DNA of 64,000 nucleotides. Origin: Fodinisporobacter ferrooxydans (GTDB lineage Bacteria > Bacillota > Bacilli > Tumebacillales > MYW30-H2). A model generated the notes under the pieces. That model saw only the letters and a program-made list of their open reading frames with translations. It did not search any database and was not told the origin of the DNA. Positions 35,873 to 44,052 of this stretch are shown here, one piece after another (the first letter of the stretch is position 1; every line of letters starts with the position of its first letter). The position numbers and the translations under genes are program-made. The DNA is taken from contig NZ_CP089291.1 of assembly GCF_022818495.1 (NCBI RefSeq), positions 4,171,501 to 4,235,500 of the forward strand. The letters run 5' to 3'.

Positions 35873-36745
35873 CTACTTCACGGGCTGCAAAGGCGCATTT
35901 GCGGCAGCCTTCTTGACAACCAGGACATCTTCCAAATGATTCAGATCGGCAGTCGGTTGAATGACAGCCGTTTGCGTCAAACCGGTGGGATCGTCTTTGA
36001 TGCTGATAATTTTGCCGATGACGATGCCCTTTGGAAAAATATCGCTCAAACCAGACGTCTCAACCATATCGCCCTTCTTAACACCATCCAGCTTCGATAT
36101 AAAACTCATTTCCAATTTCCCCGGATAATCGGAAGATCCGGTTACAATTCCAAACGGGCGTTTTTGATTCAAGACAAGTGCAGATATACCTACTTTGTCT
36201 GTATCGGTAACAAGCATGACCGTCGCATTGTCAGCCGCCACTTTTTCCACCCGTCCGACAAGTCCTGCATCCGATGTAACGACAGGCATATCCACTTGAA
36301 TTCCATCCCGTGCGCCTTTGTCAATCGTTACAACCGAGTTCCAAAAACCGGGATTGCGACTCGTTACGGCAGCCGCCAAAAACTGATATCCCTGATTTTT
36401 CTTGCCAAATTGCAAGTCTTTGCGCAATCGGGCATTTTCGCTTTGCAAATCCAGCAATTGCGCTTGCAGATTGGCGTAATTATTCAAACTCAGCTTCAGT
36501 TTGGCATTTTCTTCGTACAGGGATTTCAGCTGTGTAATATCCTGAAAAAATGTCGACACCTGATACACCGGTTTATAAACAAGGCCTTGCACCCATGAAG
36601 TCAAATCGATGACCATTTTTTCCGGCCATGTGATTTGTTCTCTCTTTCTGATGGTAATCCCGGCAACGATCATCAAGACTAACAAGGCTGCCAAAATCCC
36701 GAATAATCGTTTATTATTAAATAATCGGCCCACCCTATTTGCCAC
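35873..36745 (-). CDS. mreC: Rod shape-determining protein MreC
   Basis: 290-aa bitopic protein. Short cytoplasmic tail, TM helix at about 13-30, coiled coil at about 65-105 (LKSLYEENAKLKLSLNNY) and an extracytoplasmic beta domain from about 115. It scaffolds peptidoglycan synthases outside the membrane. GTG start at 36745 has a close AAGGGT; a second GTG four codons later is also possible. Confidence 0.93.
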   Translation of the reverse strand: MANRVGRLFNNKRLFGILAALLVLMIVAGITIRKREQITWPEKMVIDLTSWVQGLVYKPVYQVSTFFQDITQLKSLYEENAKLKLSLNNYANLQAQLLDLQSENARLRKDLQFGKKNQGYQFLAAAVTSRNPGFWNSVVTIDKGARDGIQVDMPVVTSDAGLVGRVEKVAADNATVMLVTDTDKVGISALVLNQKRPFGIVTGSSDYPGKLEMSFISKLDGVKKGDMVETSGLSDIFPKGIVIGKIISIKDDPTGLTQTAVIQPTADLNHLEDVLVVKKAAANAPLQPVK

Positions 36746-36785
36746 ACCCTTCTCGTTCCAAACGCTTGTTCAAGTTATCGGGCCA

Positions 36786-37820
36786 TTAACGTGCGCGTTT
36801 TTTTCTGATCGGACTGCCGGCGCTTCTCCGTAAAAGTTCTATATTGTCAAGGGCTTTGCCAGTACCAATCGCCACACAATCCAGCGGATTCTCGGCTACT
36901 ACGACAGGCATGCCTGTCTCTTCGGATAGCAAGCGGTCAAGATTCCGCAGCAATGCTCCTCCTCCAGTCAACACAATACCACGATCCATAATATCCGCTG
37001 CCAATTCCGGCGGAGATTTTTCCAATGTTATCTTGACGGCTTCGACGATGCTGTTGACTGTATCACTCAATGCATCACATATTTCCCGGCTGTTGATTTT
37101 AAGGGTCCTTGGCAATCCCGACACCAAATCGCGTCCGCGGATTTCTGTAAATTCCTCTTCGTCCGGTGCAATGGCAGACCCGATGGTCATTTTCAATTCT
37201 TCCGACGTCCGTTCACCGATCATCATATTGTATGCCCGCTTCACATACTGCATGATGGAAACATCCATCTCGTCGCCAGCCACCCGAATGGAACGGCTTG
37301 TCACGATCCCGCCCAGAGAAATGATTGCTACTTCGGTCGTTCCGCCACCGATATCGACCACCATGCTTCCCGTTGGTTCGCCAACCGGTAATCCGGCGCC
37401 GATCGCTGCAGCCATCGGCTCTTCAATGGTATGCGCTTCTCTGGCCCCTGCTTGCAATGTGGCATCCTCTACCGCACGTTTTTCCACTGCGGTAATTCCG
37501 CTTGGCACACATACCATGACTCGCGGGCGCCTGGAAAATAAAGATTTTGTCTTGATCGCTTCCCGGATAAAATAGCGCAGCATCGTTGCTGTCGTATCAA
37601 AGTCAGCAATGACGCCATCTTTCATCGGGCGAACGGCAACAATATTTCCTGGTGTACGGCCAATCATGAGTTTTGCCTGTTCGCCAACCGCTTCGATCGC
37701 GCCGGTATCTGTTCGAATCGCCACAACGGACGGTTCCCGGAGAACTATCCCGCGTCCTTTTGCATATACAAGCGTATTGGCTGTACCCAAATCAATCCCC
37801 ATATCACGTGAATTAAACAT
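36786..37820 (-). CDS. mreB: Actin-like cell shape protein MreB
   Basis: 344-aa actin homologue directing lateral wall synthesis. Nucleotide-binding motifs: [27 protein letters not shown] and the adenosine loop [13 protein letters not shown]. Start ATG at 37820 ([10 protein letters not shown]) follows AAGGGAG; the upstream open frame lacks a site. First gene of mreBCD with a sigma-A promoter about 205 nt upstream. Confidence 0.98.
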   Translation of the reverse strand: MFNSRDMGIDLGTANTLVYAKGRGIVLREPSVVAIRTDTGAIEAVGEQAKLMIGRTPGNIVAVRPMKDGVIADFDTTATMLRYFIREAIKTKSLFSRRPRVMVCVPSGITAVEKRAVEDATLQAGAREAHTIEEPMAAAIGAGLPVGEPTGSMVVDIGGGTTEVAIISLGGIVTSRSIRVAGDEMDVSIMQYVKRAYNMMIGERTSEELKMTIGSAIAPDEEEFTEIRGRDLVSGLPRTLKINSREICDALSDTVNSIVEAVKITLEKSPPELAADIMDRGIVLTGGGALLRNLDRLLSEETGMPVVVAENPLDCVAIGTGKALDNIELLRRSAGSPIRKKRAR

Positions 37821-38185
37821 CCAACAACAAACTCCCTTCAAAGCTTGTCCATATGTATCGATTCATATGGTTGATCTTTCTATCAGCAGTTGTTTAAAAA
37901 AGTCAGGCATACACGAAAGATCGGGCGTCTTCCTTTTTAAACAGTACTAAACATATTTTTAAAACTCCCGCCTGTATCGTTAAATAAAATCGTTAGATAA
38001 AGCGGATGATGCCAAATTCATTTTATACATAACAAAATATCATTTTACAACGATGTGTTCCGCTTGTATAGATGTTTGCCAAGATCGAATTCCATATGGA
38101 TAAGACGAATGGATAAGACGATCGGAATCTTGAATAGTTTTCCAAGTATGGCCGACTTTATGCCAAAAAACGGCTCCATCCGTCT
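37821..38185. other. mreB-radC intergenic region
   Basis: 365 nt without a gene. It holds the mreB promoter (38022-38050), a leader of about 200 nt with no recognised riboswitch, and near the radC end an imperfect inverted repeat (CAAGATCGAATTCC / GGAATCTTG) around a duplicated GGATAAGACGA. No clear terminator for radC was found. Confidence 0.5.
38022..38050 (-). promoter_or_regulatory. Putative sigma-A promoter of mreBCD
   Basis: TTGTAA and TATAAA separated by 17 nt on the minus strand, roughly 205 nt before the mreB start. Confidence 0.5.
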
Positions 38186-38887
38186 TCACATTAACCCTTT
38201 TTCTTTCAAACTGATGAAGCGCTGGTCACCGAGAATAATATGATCCAACACGTCAATGCCCAAGATCCTTCCGGCCTCTACCAGCCTTGCAGTTACATCG
38301 ATGTCTTCACGGCTTGGCGTGGGATCCCCGCTCGGATGGTTATGCACGCAGATAATGGAAGCAGCACTTCGTTTTAAGACGGGTTTGAATATTTCTCGCG
38401 GGTGAACGATTGAAGCATTCAAAGATCCGATCGAGACGGTATCTTCCCCGATGATTTGGTTTTTCGTGTCTAAATGTAGTGTGATGAAGTGTTCTTTGGT
38501 AAGAAAACGAAGGCGATCCATGAGGAGATTTGACACATCTTGGGGAGACCGGATGACGACTAAATCCTGACGGGATGTCCTTGCCGTTCGTCTTCCCAAT
38601 TCAATCGCCGCTTGAATTTGGGCTGCTTTGGTAAATCCGACGCCAGGCAGACTCATCAATTCATTCAAATCCGCATCGAGAATCTGGCGCAGGCCCCCGA
38701 ATTTGGCCAATAATTGCTCTGACATATCAATGACCGAAACACCTGAAGCACCTGTGCGTAAAATCAGTGCGAACAATTCCACATTTGACAATTGTTCCAC
38801 ACCGTATTTTAGGAGACGTTCCCGCGGTCGTTCTTCTAACGGAAAATCTCGTACAAATAACTGGGATCGGTCACGGATGGCGGTCAC
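38186..38887 (-). CDS. radC: RadC family MPN-domain protein
   Basis: 233-aa protein with an N-terminal UPF0758/helix-hairpin-helix part (about 1-100) and a C-terminal MPN domain containing the JAMM motif HNHPSGDPTPSREDID. Despite the name, a DNA-repair role is not proven. Start GTG at 38887 follows TTGAGGAG at about 11 nt. Sits between maf and mreB as in B. subtilis. Confidence 0.94.
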   Translation of the reverse strand: MTAIRDRSQLFVRDFPLEERPRERLLKYGVEQLSNVELFALILRTGASGVSVIDMSEQLLAKFGGLRQILDADLNELMSLPGVGFTKAAQIQAAIELGRRTARTSRQDLVVIRSPQDVSNLLMDRLRFLTKEHFITLHLDTKNQIIGEDTVSIGSLNASIVHPREIFKPVLKRSAASIICVHNHPSGDPTPSREDIDVTARLVEAGRILGIDVLDHIILGDQRFISLKEKGLM

Positions 38888-39016
38888 TAAGCAATCACTC
38901 CTCAATATGGGGTTTTCGAGGATGTTCAGAACGTTATCATATTCGGAATGTGAATCATTTGAACATACTCTTAAGTCATCTATGAAACCGGGTGATGCTG
39001 GGATTCCCTTTGTATT

Positions 39017-39634
39017 TCACACCGGCTTATGAACGGCCAAGACATTCACGCCAAATTCCCACAACAGTTCCGCCAGTAAAGACATCGGCAAACCCACCAC
39101 GGTAAAATAACATCCTTCAACACTTGTCACCAATGTAGAACCGATGCCTTGAATGGCATATGCTCCCGCTTTATCCATCGGTTCGCCGGATTCCACATAC
39201 ACATCAATCTCTTCATCTGACAATTCACGCATATGAACAACCGTAGAACGATACGAAATTTTCTTATTCATTGTTTCTGCGTCAATCACGGCAATACCCG
39301 AATATACGGTATGCGTTCGCCCCGCCAAACGGCGCAGCATTTGTTTGGCAGATGAAACAGAATCAGGCTTGCCCAAGATTTGCTCATCAATGACGACAAT
39401 CGTATCAGCAGCGATTACCAATCCGTGTTTTATAGAATTCGCCACGGCAGCACCTTTTTTGTCCGCTAAAAATTGAACAACTTCTGCAGGCGGCATCTCC
39501 GGGTCGAATTGTTCAGCCACATCACTTGTGATAACGTCAAAAGAAAGTCCCAGCTGCTCCAATAATTCTCGTCTGCGCGGTGAACCGGATGCCAAAATAA
39601 TACGACGGCTCCCATTTTTGCTATCGATCGTCAT
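39017..39634 (-). CDS. maf: Maf nucleotide pyrophosphatase
   Basis: 205-aa house-cleaning enzyme hydrolysing dTTP/UTP and modified nucleotides. Conserved SGSPRRRELLEQLGL at the N-terminus, VIAADTIVV and GKPDSVSSAKQMLRRLAG further on. ATG at 39634 lies 7 nt after GGAGGGG; a GTG one codon earlier is possible. In a row with radC and the SPOR protein. Confidence 0.95.
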   Translation of the reverse strand: MTIDSKNGSRRIILASGSPRRRELLEQLGLSFDVITSDVAEQFDPEMPPAEVVQFLADKKGAAVANSIKHGLVIAADTIVVIDEQILGKPDSVSSAKQMLRRLAGRTHTVYSGIAVIDAETMNKKISYRSTVVHMRELSDEEIDVYVESGEPMDKAGAYAIQGIGSTLVTSVEGCYFTVVGLPMSLLAELLWEFGVNVLAVHKPV

Positions 39635-39748
39635 CACAATACCCCTCCAATAGCCACGAATCTATTTCGTGCTATTAGCTTACCCGAATCCTTCATTTTT
39701 AAAGACTCGACCGCGTACGAAAAAGTTCATTTCAAACGACGCATTTGT

Positions 39749-39997
39749 TCAATGTTTTTTTGCATACCAAAATGCAGCAGCCAACCCTGCGAGGCTCATT
39801 GCATTCAGGCGAATGGTTAATGCGAGAGTATATTGGATGACTCCGAGATCAGCGGCCGGATGCCAAACACGCGTTACGAATGTTCCCATATAAGGAATAT
39901 GAAACTGTGTCAGCAAATCACCGACGAGGCTTCCAACCAGAAGTCCAATGAGCAACGTAAAAAAAATCCTGGAAAAGCTTTGCCCAGTGCGTTTCAT
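39749..39997 (-). CDS. DUF4321 family small membrane protein
   Basis: 82-aa protein with two hydrophobic helices (about 8-28 and 55-78) and a short hydrophilic linker. The N-terminus MKRTGQSFSRIFFTLLIGLLVG resembles DUF4321 proteins found near maf/mre genes in Bacillota. Start ATG at 39997 follows TTGAGGTG. Function unknown; position suggests a role near cell-shape or sporulation genes. Confidence 0.7.
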   Translation of the reverse strand: MKRTGQSFSRIFFTLLIGLLVGSLVGDLLTQFHIPYMGTFVTRVWHPAADLGVIQYTLALTIRLNAMSLAGLAAAFWYAKKH

Positions 39998-40151
39998 GAA
40001 ACACCTCAAGTATATGCAAGTCAAAATATAGGAATAAATTTCTTCGAGATTATAGATTTCGACAAAAATCTACTTGCTCCTGCCTGTAATTCTTTAAATT
40101 TATTTCAATTTTAATGAGCTTCAGAAACGTAAAAATTATAAATCATAAAAA

Positions 40152-41378
40152 TTATAAATCAGCCACCCCTTGTGCAAAATCCGTGTAAAATTTCGCGAGC
40201 CAATAACTTGCTGCCGCAGTACCTGCTCCATTTGACTGGCTTTTTTGTGTGATGCTGTCAGCTACATGTTGCAAATCTTGCAATGAAGTTTGCAATGATT
40301 GTTTTGCCAACGTGTTGGCGGCCGGCAAAAATGCAAGGGAAGACTGTACTTCCTTTTCGATGCCGGAAACATCGGCTGCCTGTCCACCCCCACTGATCTG
40401 CTCAATGAACTTCCATTCTTTTAGCAGCGACTGTTGCAGTTGTTGTGCTTGGGAATCGGATATTTGAGGCACTGTTGAAGGAACTTTCGGAACAACAAAC
40501 GGCTTCATATAATAAGAAATCCCATTTTGTTGTAAGAAATCATTCAAATCAGCAGAGCCGCTTTTTTGTGCCGCACCACCGATGACCAACTGGAAAGGGT
40601 TATTGCCTCGCTTCAGAACGGCAATTCCTTTTGCTTTCATTTTATTGACTACTTGATCTGCCGCTTTGCCATCTTGATATATTCCAATTTGATACAAATA
40701 CACAGTCGTACCGGGTCCTGCAGCTCCCCCTGGTCCAAGTACAGATCTGGAGGAAACGGACTGAGCGCTGGCAGCGACAGCATTTGACGCTTGTCCTTGT
40801 CCACTGCGGTTCGCAATTGCCCCACCTGACGCCACACGGCTGTCAACTTTCCCCAGCGGCGCCAAAACGGATGACCCGATAAATAGATAATACGCGGCAA
40901 ATCCTAGCAGCAAGCCGACACAGACGCCTAAAACACTTGCTGCAATTCCTTTTTGCCCTCGCTTCGTGAGACCCAATCTGCGAGTCTGTATATTACCTCT
41001 GCCTTTCCAGTCAGGAGGATATAGCGCCGGCTGTTCTGCCAAATGGGATGAACGGGATATTTCGGATATTGGTGTATGTAAAACAGACATGCGTTCCCGT
41101 GCCTGTTCAAGCAAGGATTGCCTGGAAGGTTGTTCTTGAGGAAGATGTTTTTCGGGTGTTTGTTCAGATGATAGTTCTTGTTCCGAACGTCGCAAATCCC
41201 CTGTTCGAGTATCTTGCATAGGTTTTCTGACGGGATCGATCGGATCTAAGTTGTCCTTGGATTGTGGAAATGTTAATTTTTGATCATTTCTTTGTTCTGA
41301 CATTGCCTTTGGATCATGACTGACAATGCGAATTTTCACTTGATTGTTTTTTGACTGATTGTTATTTGATTCATTCAT
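40152..41378 (-). CDS. spoIIB: SpoIIB-like SPOR-domain membrane protein
   Basis: 408-aa bitopic protein. The N-terminal cytoplasmic part (about 1-140) is charged and Gln/Ser-rich, with one TM helix at about 147-170 (GIAASVLGVCVGLLLGFAAYYLF). A SPOR-like repeat region (about 225-300, VYLYQIGIYQDGKAADQVVNKMKAKG) and a helical C-terminal region follow. SPOR domains bind denuded glycan at septa. B. subtilis SpoIIB has the same layout and lies directly upstream of maf; here DUF4321 is between. Orthology is inferred from position and architecture. Confidence 0.75.
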   Translation of the reverse strand: MNESNNNQSKNNQVKIRIVSHDPKAMSEQRNDQKLTFPQSKDNLDPIDPVRKPMQDTRTGDLRRSEQELSSEQTPEKHLPQEQPSRQSLLEQARERMSVLHTPISEISRSSHLAEQPALYPPDWKGRGNIQTRRLGLTKRGQKGIAASVLGVCVGLLLGFAAYYLFIGSSVLAPLGKVDSRVASGGAIANRSGQGQASNAVAASAQSVSSRSVLGPGGAAGPGTTVYLYQIGIYQDGKAADQVVNKMKAKGIAVLKRGNNPFQLVIGGAAQKSGSADLNDFLQQNGISYYMKPFVVPKVPSTVPQISDSQAQQLQQSLLKEWKFIEQISGGGQAADVSGIEKEVQSSLAFLPAANTLAKQSLQTSLQDLQHVADSITQKSQSNGAGTAAASYWLAKFYTDFAQGVADL

Positions 41379-41779
41379 CCCAATCGACCTCTTTTCTTAC
41401 TGCACATTTTCCGTAATCGACTACAAACTGTCTGCTGCAGTCGTACATTGCTCCGGAAACGGGATCGATAGTATTCTATGAATGAGTCTGCAACTCTATG
41501 CGTTCATTTACTAGAAAAAACAAATGACATAAATAGAAATGGACAAATGCGAAAAGACTTTTCACAGCCATTCACCGCCGCTCCCTCATGATGATCTTTC
41601 CGAACACGCCTGAAGGGAGCAGGCTTGTAAATCCGTGTGAAAAGTCAGTATGTCTTCCATAACATAGTCGTCTCATATTACACTAACAATGGTTGGCATT
41701 TGTGATTTGCCGCCTAAATCATAACAACACATATGTATCGTTAATCATTTGGAAACAAAACTATACCAAATCAAATGAA
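41379..41779. other. Intergenic region with palindromic RNA candidate
   Basis: 401 nt separating the 3D/G5 gene from the SPOR gene. It contains the structured element at 41556-41646 described separately. The remainder (41379-41555 and 41647-41779) is AT-rich and shows no gene or terminator with a T-run. Confidence 0.6.
41556..41646 (-). ncRNA. Candidate structured RNA with loop pseudoknot
   Basis: An 11-bp perfect closing stem GACTTTTCACA / TGTGAAAAGTC encloses a hairpin GCCTG-CTCCCTT-CAGGC (minus sense). Its 7-nt loop is complementary (one G-U) to the downstream GAGGGAG, giving a pseudoknot. GAGGGAG also resembles a Shine-Dalgarno 5 nt before a GTG that opens a 24-codon ORF. I do not recognise a known Rfam class. 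Strand is uncertain because the palindrome can fold on either; minus is preferred because the SPOR gene lies downstream on that strand. Confidence 0.5.
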
Positions 41780-42754
41780 TCAGTGCAATATGAAGACATT
41801 CACGGTTCGGCGTCCGAAATTTCTCGCTTCTTGCTCCGAACTGAAATAAAGATCAATGCGGTCTCCCTGAATGGCGGACCCGACATCTTCTGCTACTGCT
41901 TGCCCGTAGCCCGGAATAAAGAGCTTTGTGCCGAGCGGAATGACATTCGGATCGACTGCTACAGTCCCGACATGAGCCGGAACGCCACTTGCTGTATTGC
42001 CTCCACCTGAATACGCGGTTGCTACCATCGTATAACTTCCCGCTGCCAAAAGATCCTCACTGCCACGAGAAGCTACCACAACCGGTTGGTTAAGGGTTCC
42101 ATATGCAACCACCTGGTTGACAGGAGCCTTTACCGTTTTCTTCTTGGATTTGCGGTCTACTTCTTTGCCATTTTCATAATAGATCGTCGTTGTGATCTGT
42201 GCTAACCCTTGCACACCGGGCGTCAGTACTTTTTCCTGCCCTTTGTAAGCGTTTGAATCCGGCTGGCGTTCGGTCTGAAAAGGTATCGCCTCATCGTTTG
42301 TCACAACTTTTTCTGTACGGCGAGTAATTGCAATTTTCATCCCATTCACCGGTTTGTCATTCAGTGAAACATTCAGCGTATCTGCATCATTGAGATGAAT
42401 GCCAGCCTGTTGCAGCAGGGCGGCGACCGTCGTCGCTACCGTTTTGACTTGCGTTTGGGGTTTCACCCCATCTTGAATCGATACTTCCTGTAAATGATGA
42501 ACATGGATGTGTAGTCCGTTAGTCAGTCTTGTGTGTCCATCAGGTTGAACCAGATCGCCATGTGTCACTCGGACCCCGTGTGCAGCAAGAAATTGATCCA
42601 CCGTTCCCAATTGAAACCCGGAGAACGTCTGATTCTTGCCATCCACGTCTACAGTTACTTTCTTATAACTGGCAGCCGCTCCTCCAGCGCCTGCCGTCAC
42701 AAGTGTAACTGCAGCAGCCAATAGATACATGGTTTTTCGGGTGACCTTTCGCAC
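41780..42754 (-). CDS. Cell-wall protein with DUF348, G5 and 3D domains (YabE/RpfB-like)
   Basis: 324-aa exported protein. Signal peptide (about 1-28, ending GAAAS), two DUF348 repeats (about 30-75 and 90-130), a G5 domain (about 140-215) and a C-terminal 3D domain with three Asp: VAVDPNVIPLGT, AEDVGSAIQGDRIDLYF. Related proteins (YabE, YuiC, Sps-type) are lytic transglycosylase-like wall remodellers active in growth or spore resuscitation. GTG at 42754 follows AGAGGTGG. Promoter at 42839-42868; appears monocistronic. Confidence 0.9.
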   Translation of the reverse strand: MRKVTRKTMYLLAAAVTLVTAGAGGAAASYKKVTVDVDGKNQTFSGFQLGTVDQFLAAHGVRVTHGDLVQPDGHTRLTNGLHIHVHHLQEVSIQDGVKPQTQVKTVATTVAALLQQAGIHLNDADTLNVSLNDKPVNGMKIAITRRTEKVVTNDEAIPFQTERQPDSNAYKGQEKVLTPGVQGLAQITTTIYYENGKEVDRKSKKKTVKAPVNQVVAYGTLNQPVVVASRGSEDLLAAGSYTMVATAYSGGGNTASGVPAHVGTVAVDPNVIPLGTKLFIPGYGQAVAEDVGSAIQGDRIDLYFSSEQEARNFGRRTVNVFILH

Positions 42755-42838
42755 TCAACCACCTCTTCCTTTTATTGAATGGAGGAAAAGCAAACCACTA
42801 CGACCATCTATCATCTAAGTTATGAAAAACATGCGATT

Positions 42839-42868
42839 AGTATAACTTTCCTACTAAAAAAAGGTCAA
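42839..42868 (-). promoter_or_regulatory. Putative sigma-A promoter of the 3D/G5 gene
   Basis: TTGACC and TATACT with an 18-nt spacer on the minus strand, about 85 nt before the GTG start. Confidence 0.65.
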
Positions 42869-42979
42869 TGGCATAAAGTGGTATATGACAGGATATGCGT
42901 GAAGAAGTGCTAAGGTGACATGAAAATGACAAGAAGTGACATAGAGTGATACAAAAATAATTTAAACCATTTTACATTT

Positions 42980-43570
42980 TCAGTGAAAACTCAACAATTT
43001 TACATTCGTATTGAATCGGTGTGGAACAAATGAAACAGATCCATTTGCACCTACTTGCTTGTAGTTAAAATTTATATCGATTGAAAGCAATGCCGAAGTA
43101 ACAGTGCTGCCAACCGGTAAAGGCTGAATGGTTCCTTGGTTGATCATTCCATATTGGGGCATAGAAATCACATTTGATGCAAGTTGCAGTCCATTGGAAT
43201 AATCAGACAAAGAAGGTGCAGCATTCCTATAATCCTTTGCATTAAAATCATAAAGTGTAACGGTTCCATTTTCATAATGAAATACTTTCGTCACATTGGT
43301 ATTGTCCGGATTCAATTTGGGGAGTTGCAGCCTAAGATCTGTCCAACCGGAACCACTTTGAATATAGACGACAGATACTGCGCCTGAAAGGTATTTTGTA
43401 TATGTATCCAGAGTCAAACGTGCTGCAGAATCATCCTGATACTGATTCGCTGATGAATTCCATTCCAAAGTTACTTGTGAAAACGTTAAAGCAATGGCGC
43501 CAATCACAAATACGGCAATTGTAATTGTTGCCAGCAGCTCGATTAATGTAATTCCATGTTCATTCTTCAT
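42980..43570 (-). CDS. Minor pilin, PilW-like
   Basis: 196-aa prepilin with a short leader MKNEHG and mature N-terminus ITLIELLATITIAVF (Glu at +5). One helix is followed by a beta-rich domain. Overlaps the upstream minor pilin gene by 4 nt (ATGA), so the two are translated together. Last gene of the type IV pilus locus. Likely part of the priming/tip complex. Confidence 0.78.
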   Translation of the reverse strand: MKNEHGITLIELLATITIAVFVIGAIALTFSQVTLEWNSSANQYQDDSAARLTLDTYTKYLSGAVSVVYIQSGSGWTDLRLQLPKLNPDNTNVTKVFHYENGTVTLYDFNAKDYRNAAPSLSDYSNGLQLASNVISMPQYGMINQGTIQPLPVGSTVTSALLSIDINFNYKQVGANGSVSFVPHRFNTNVKLLSFH

Positions 43571-44043
43571 TGCGGCCCCCAGGAAACTGTTACGTTCACA
43601 ATATACGGACTGTAGGATACGTTATCAATACTCAAATCAACAATTGTCTCCAATGAAACAGCATGGTTGTTTAGGCCGGCAGGTTTTGTGATTTGAATCG
43701 CTGTCGACGGTGTATTTGTCAATGGTTGTGATGTGACGGCAACCGTAAATTTTGGATTTTTTGCATCGTACGTTGGCAACTGATTCGGATTGAGCAGCGC
43801 TTCATTGCGAATCGTGTTGATGGCCTGTTCTGCAACATCGATTGCCGCATTTTGGTTGCTGCTGAATATTTCCGCAATCCTCGTGCTGCTGCTTACATTG
43901 ATGTAAAGGAGCAAGACGGCACCAAGTATTACGATTGATACAAGCAATTCAATGAGAGTTAGACCCTTTTCATTTCGAATCATCAGGATCCTGTCCTTTT
44001 TTGGTTTTTCGTCTCGTTGCCATTCTGTTTCCATATTTTTCAT
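43567..44043 (-). CDS. Minor pilin, PilV-like
   Basis: 158-aa prepilin. Cleavage site NEKG/LTLIELLVSIVILGAVLLL with Glu at +5, followed by a small beta-rich domain. ATG at 44043 follows AAGGA that overlaps the stop of the previous gene; an internal ATG (MIRNEKG) with its own AGGA would give a 6-residue leader. 9 nt after the repeat-containing tip gene. Confidence 0.78.
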   Translation of the reverse strand: MKNMETEWQRDEKPKKDRILMIRNEKGLTLIELLVSIVILGAVLLLYINVSSSTRIAEIFSSNQNAAIDVAEQAINTIRNEALLNPNQLPTYDAKNPKFTVAVTSQPLTNTPSTAIQITKPAGLNNHAVSLETIVDLSIDNVSYSPYIVNVTVSWGPQ

Positions 44044-44052
44044 CTTGTTTCC

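Noticed and set aside
38934-38975. Possible fifth MITE copy (ATGTTCA ... TGAACAT) upstream of radC
   Set aside because: Only the heptamer arms match; the flanking consensus (AAAAA and CACGCACT) is missing, so it may be a chance palindrome.
41530-41600. 24-codon ORF starting GTG after GAGGGAG
   Set aside because: Too short and without known similarity to call as a gene; mentioned only as part of the RNA candidate.
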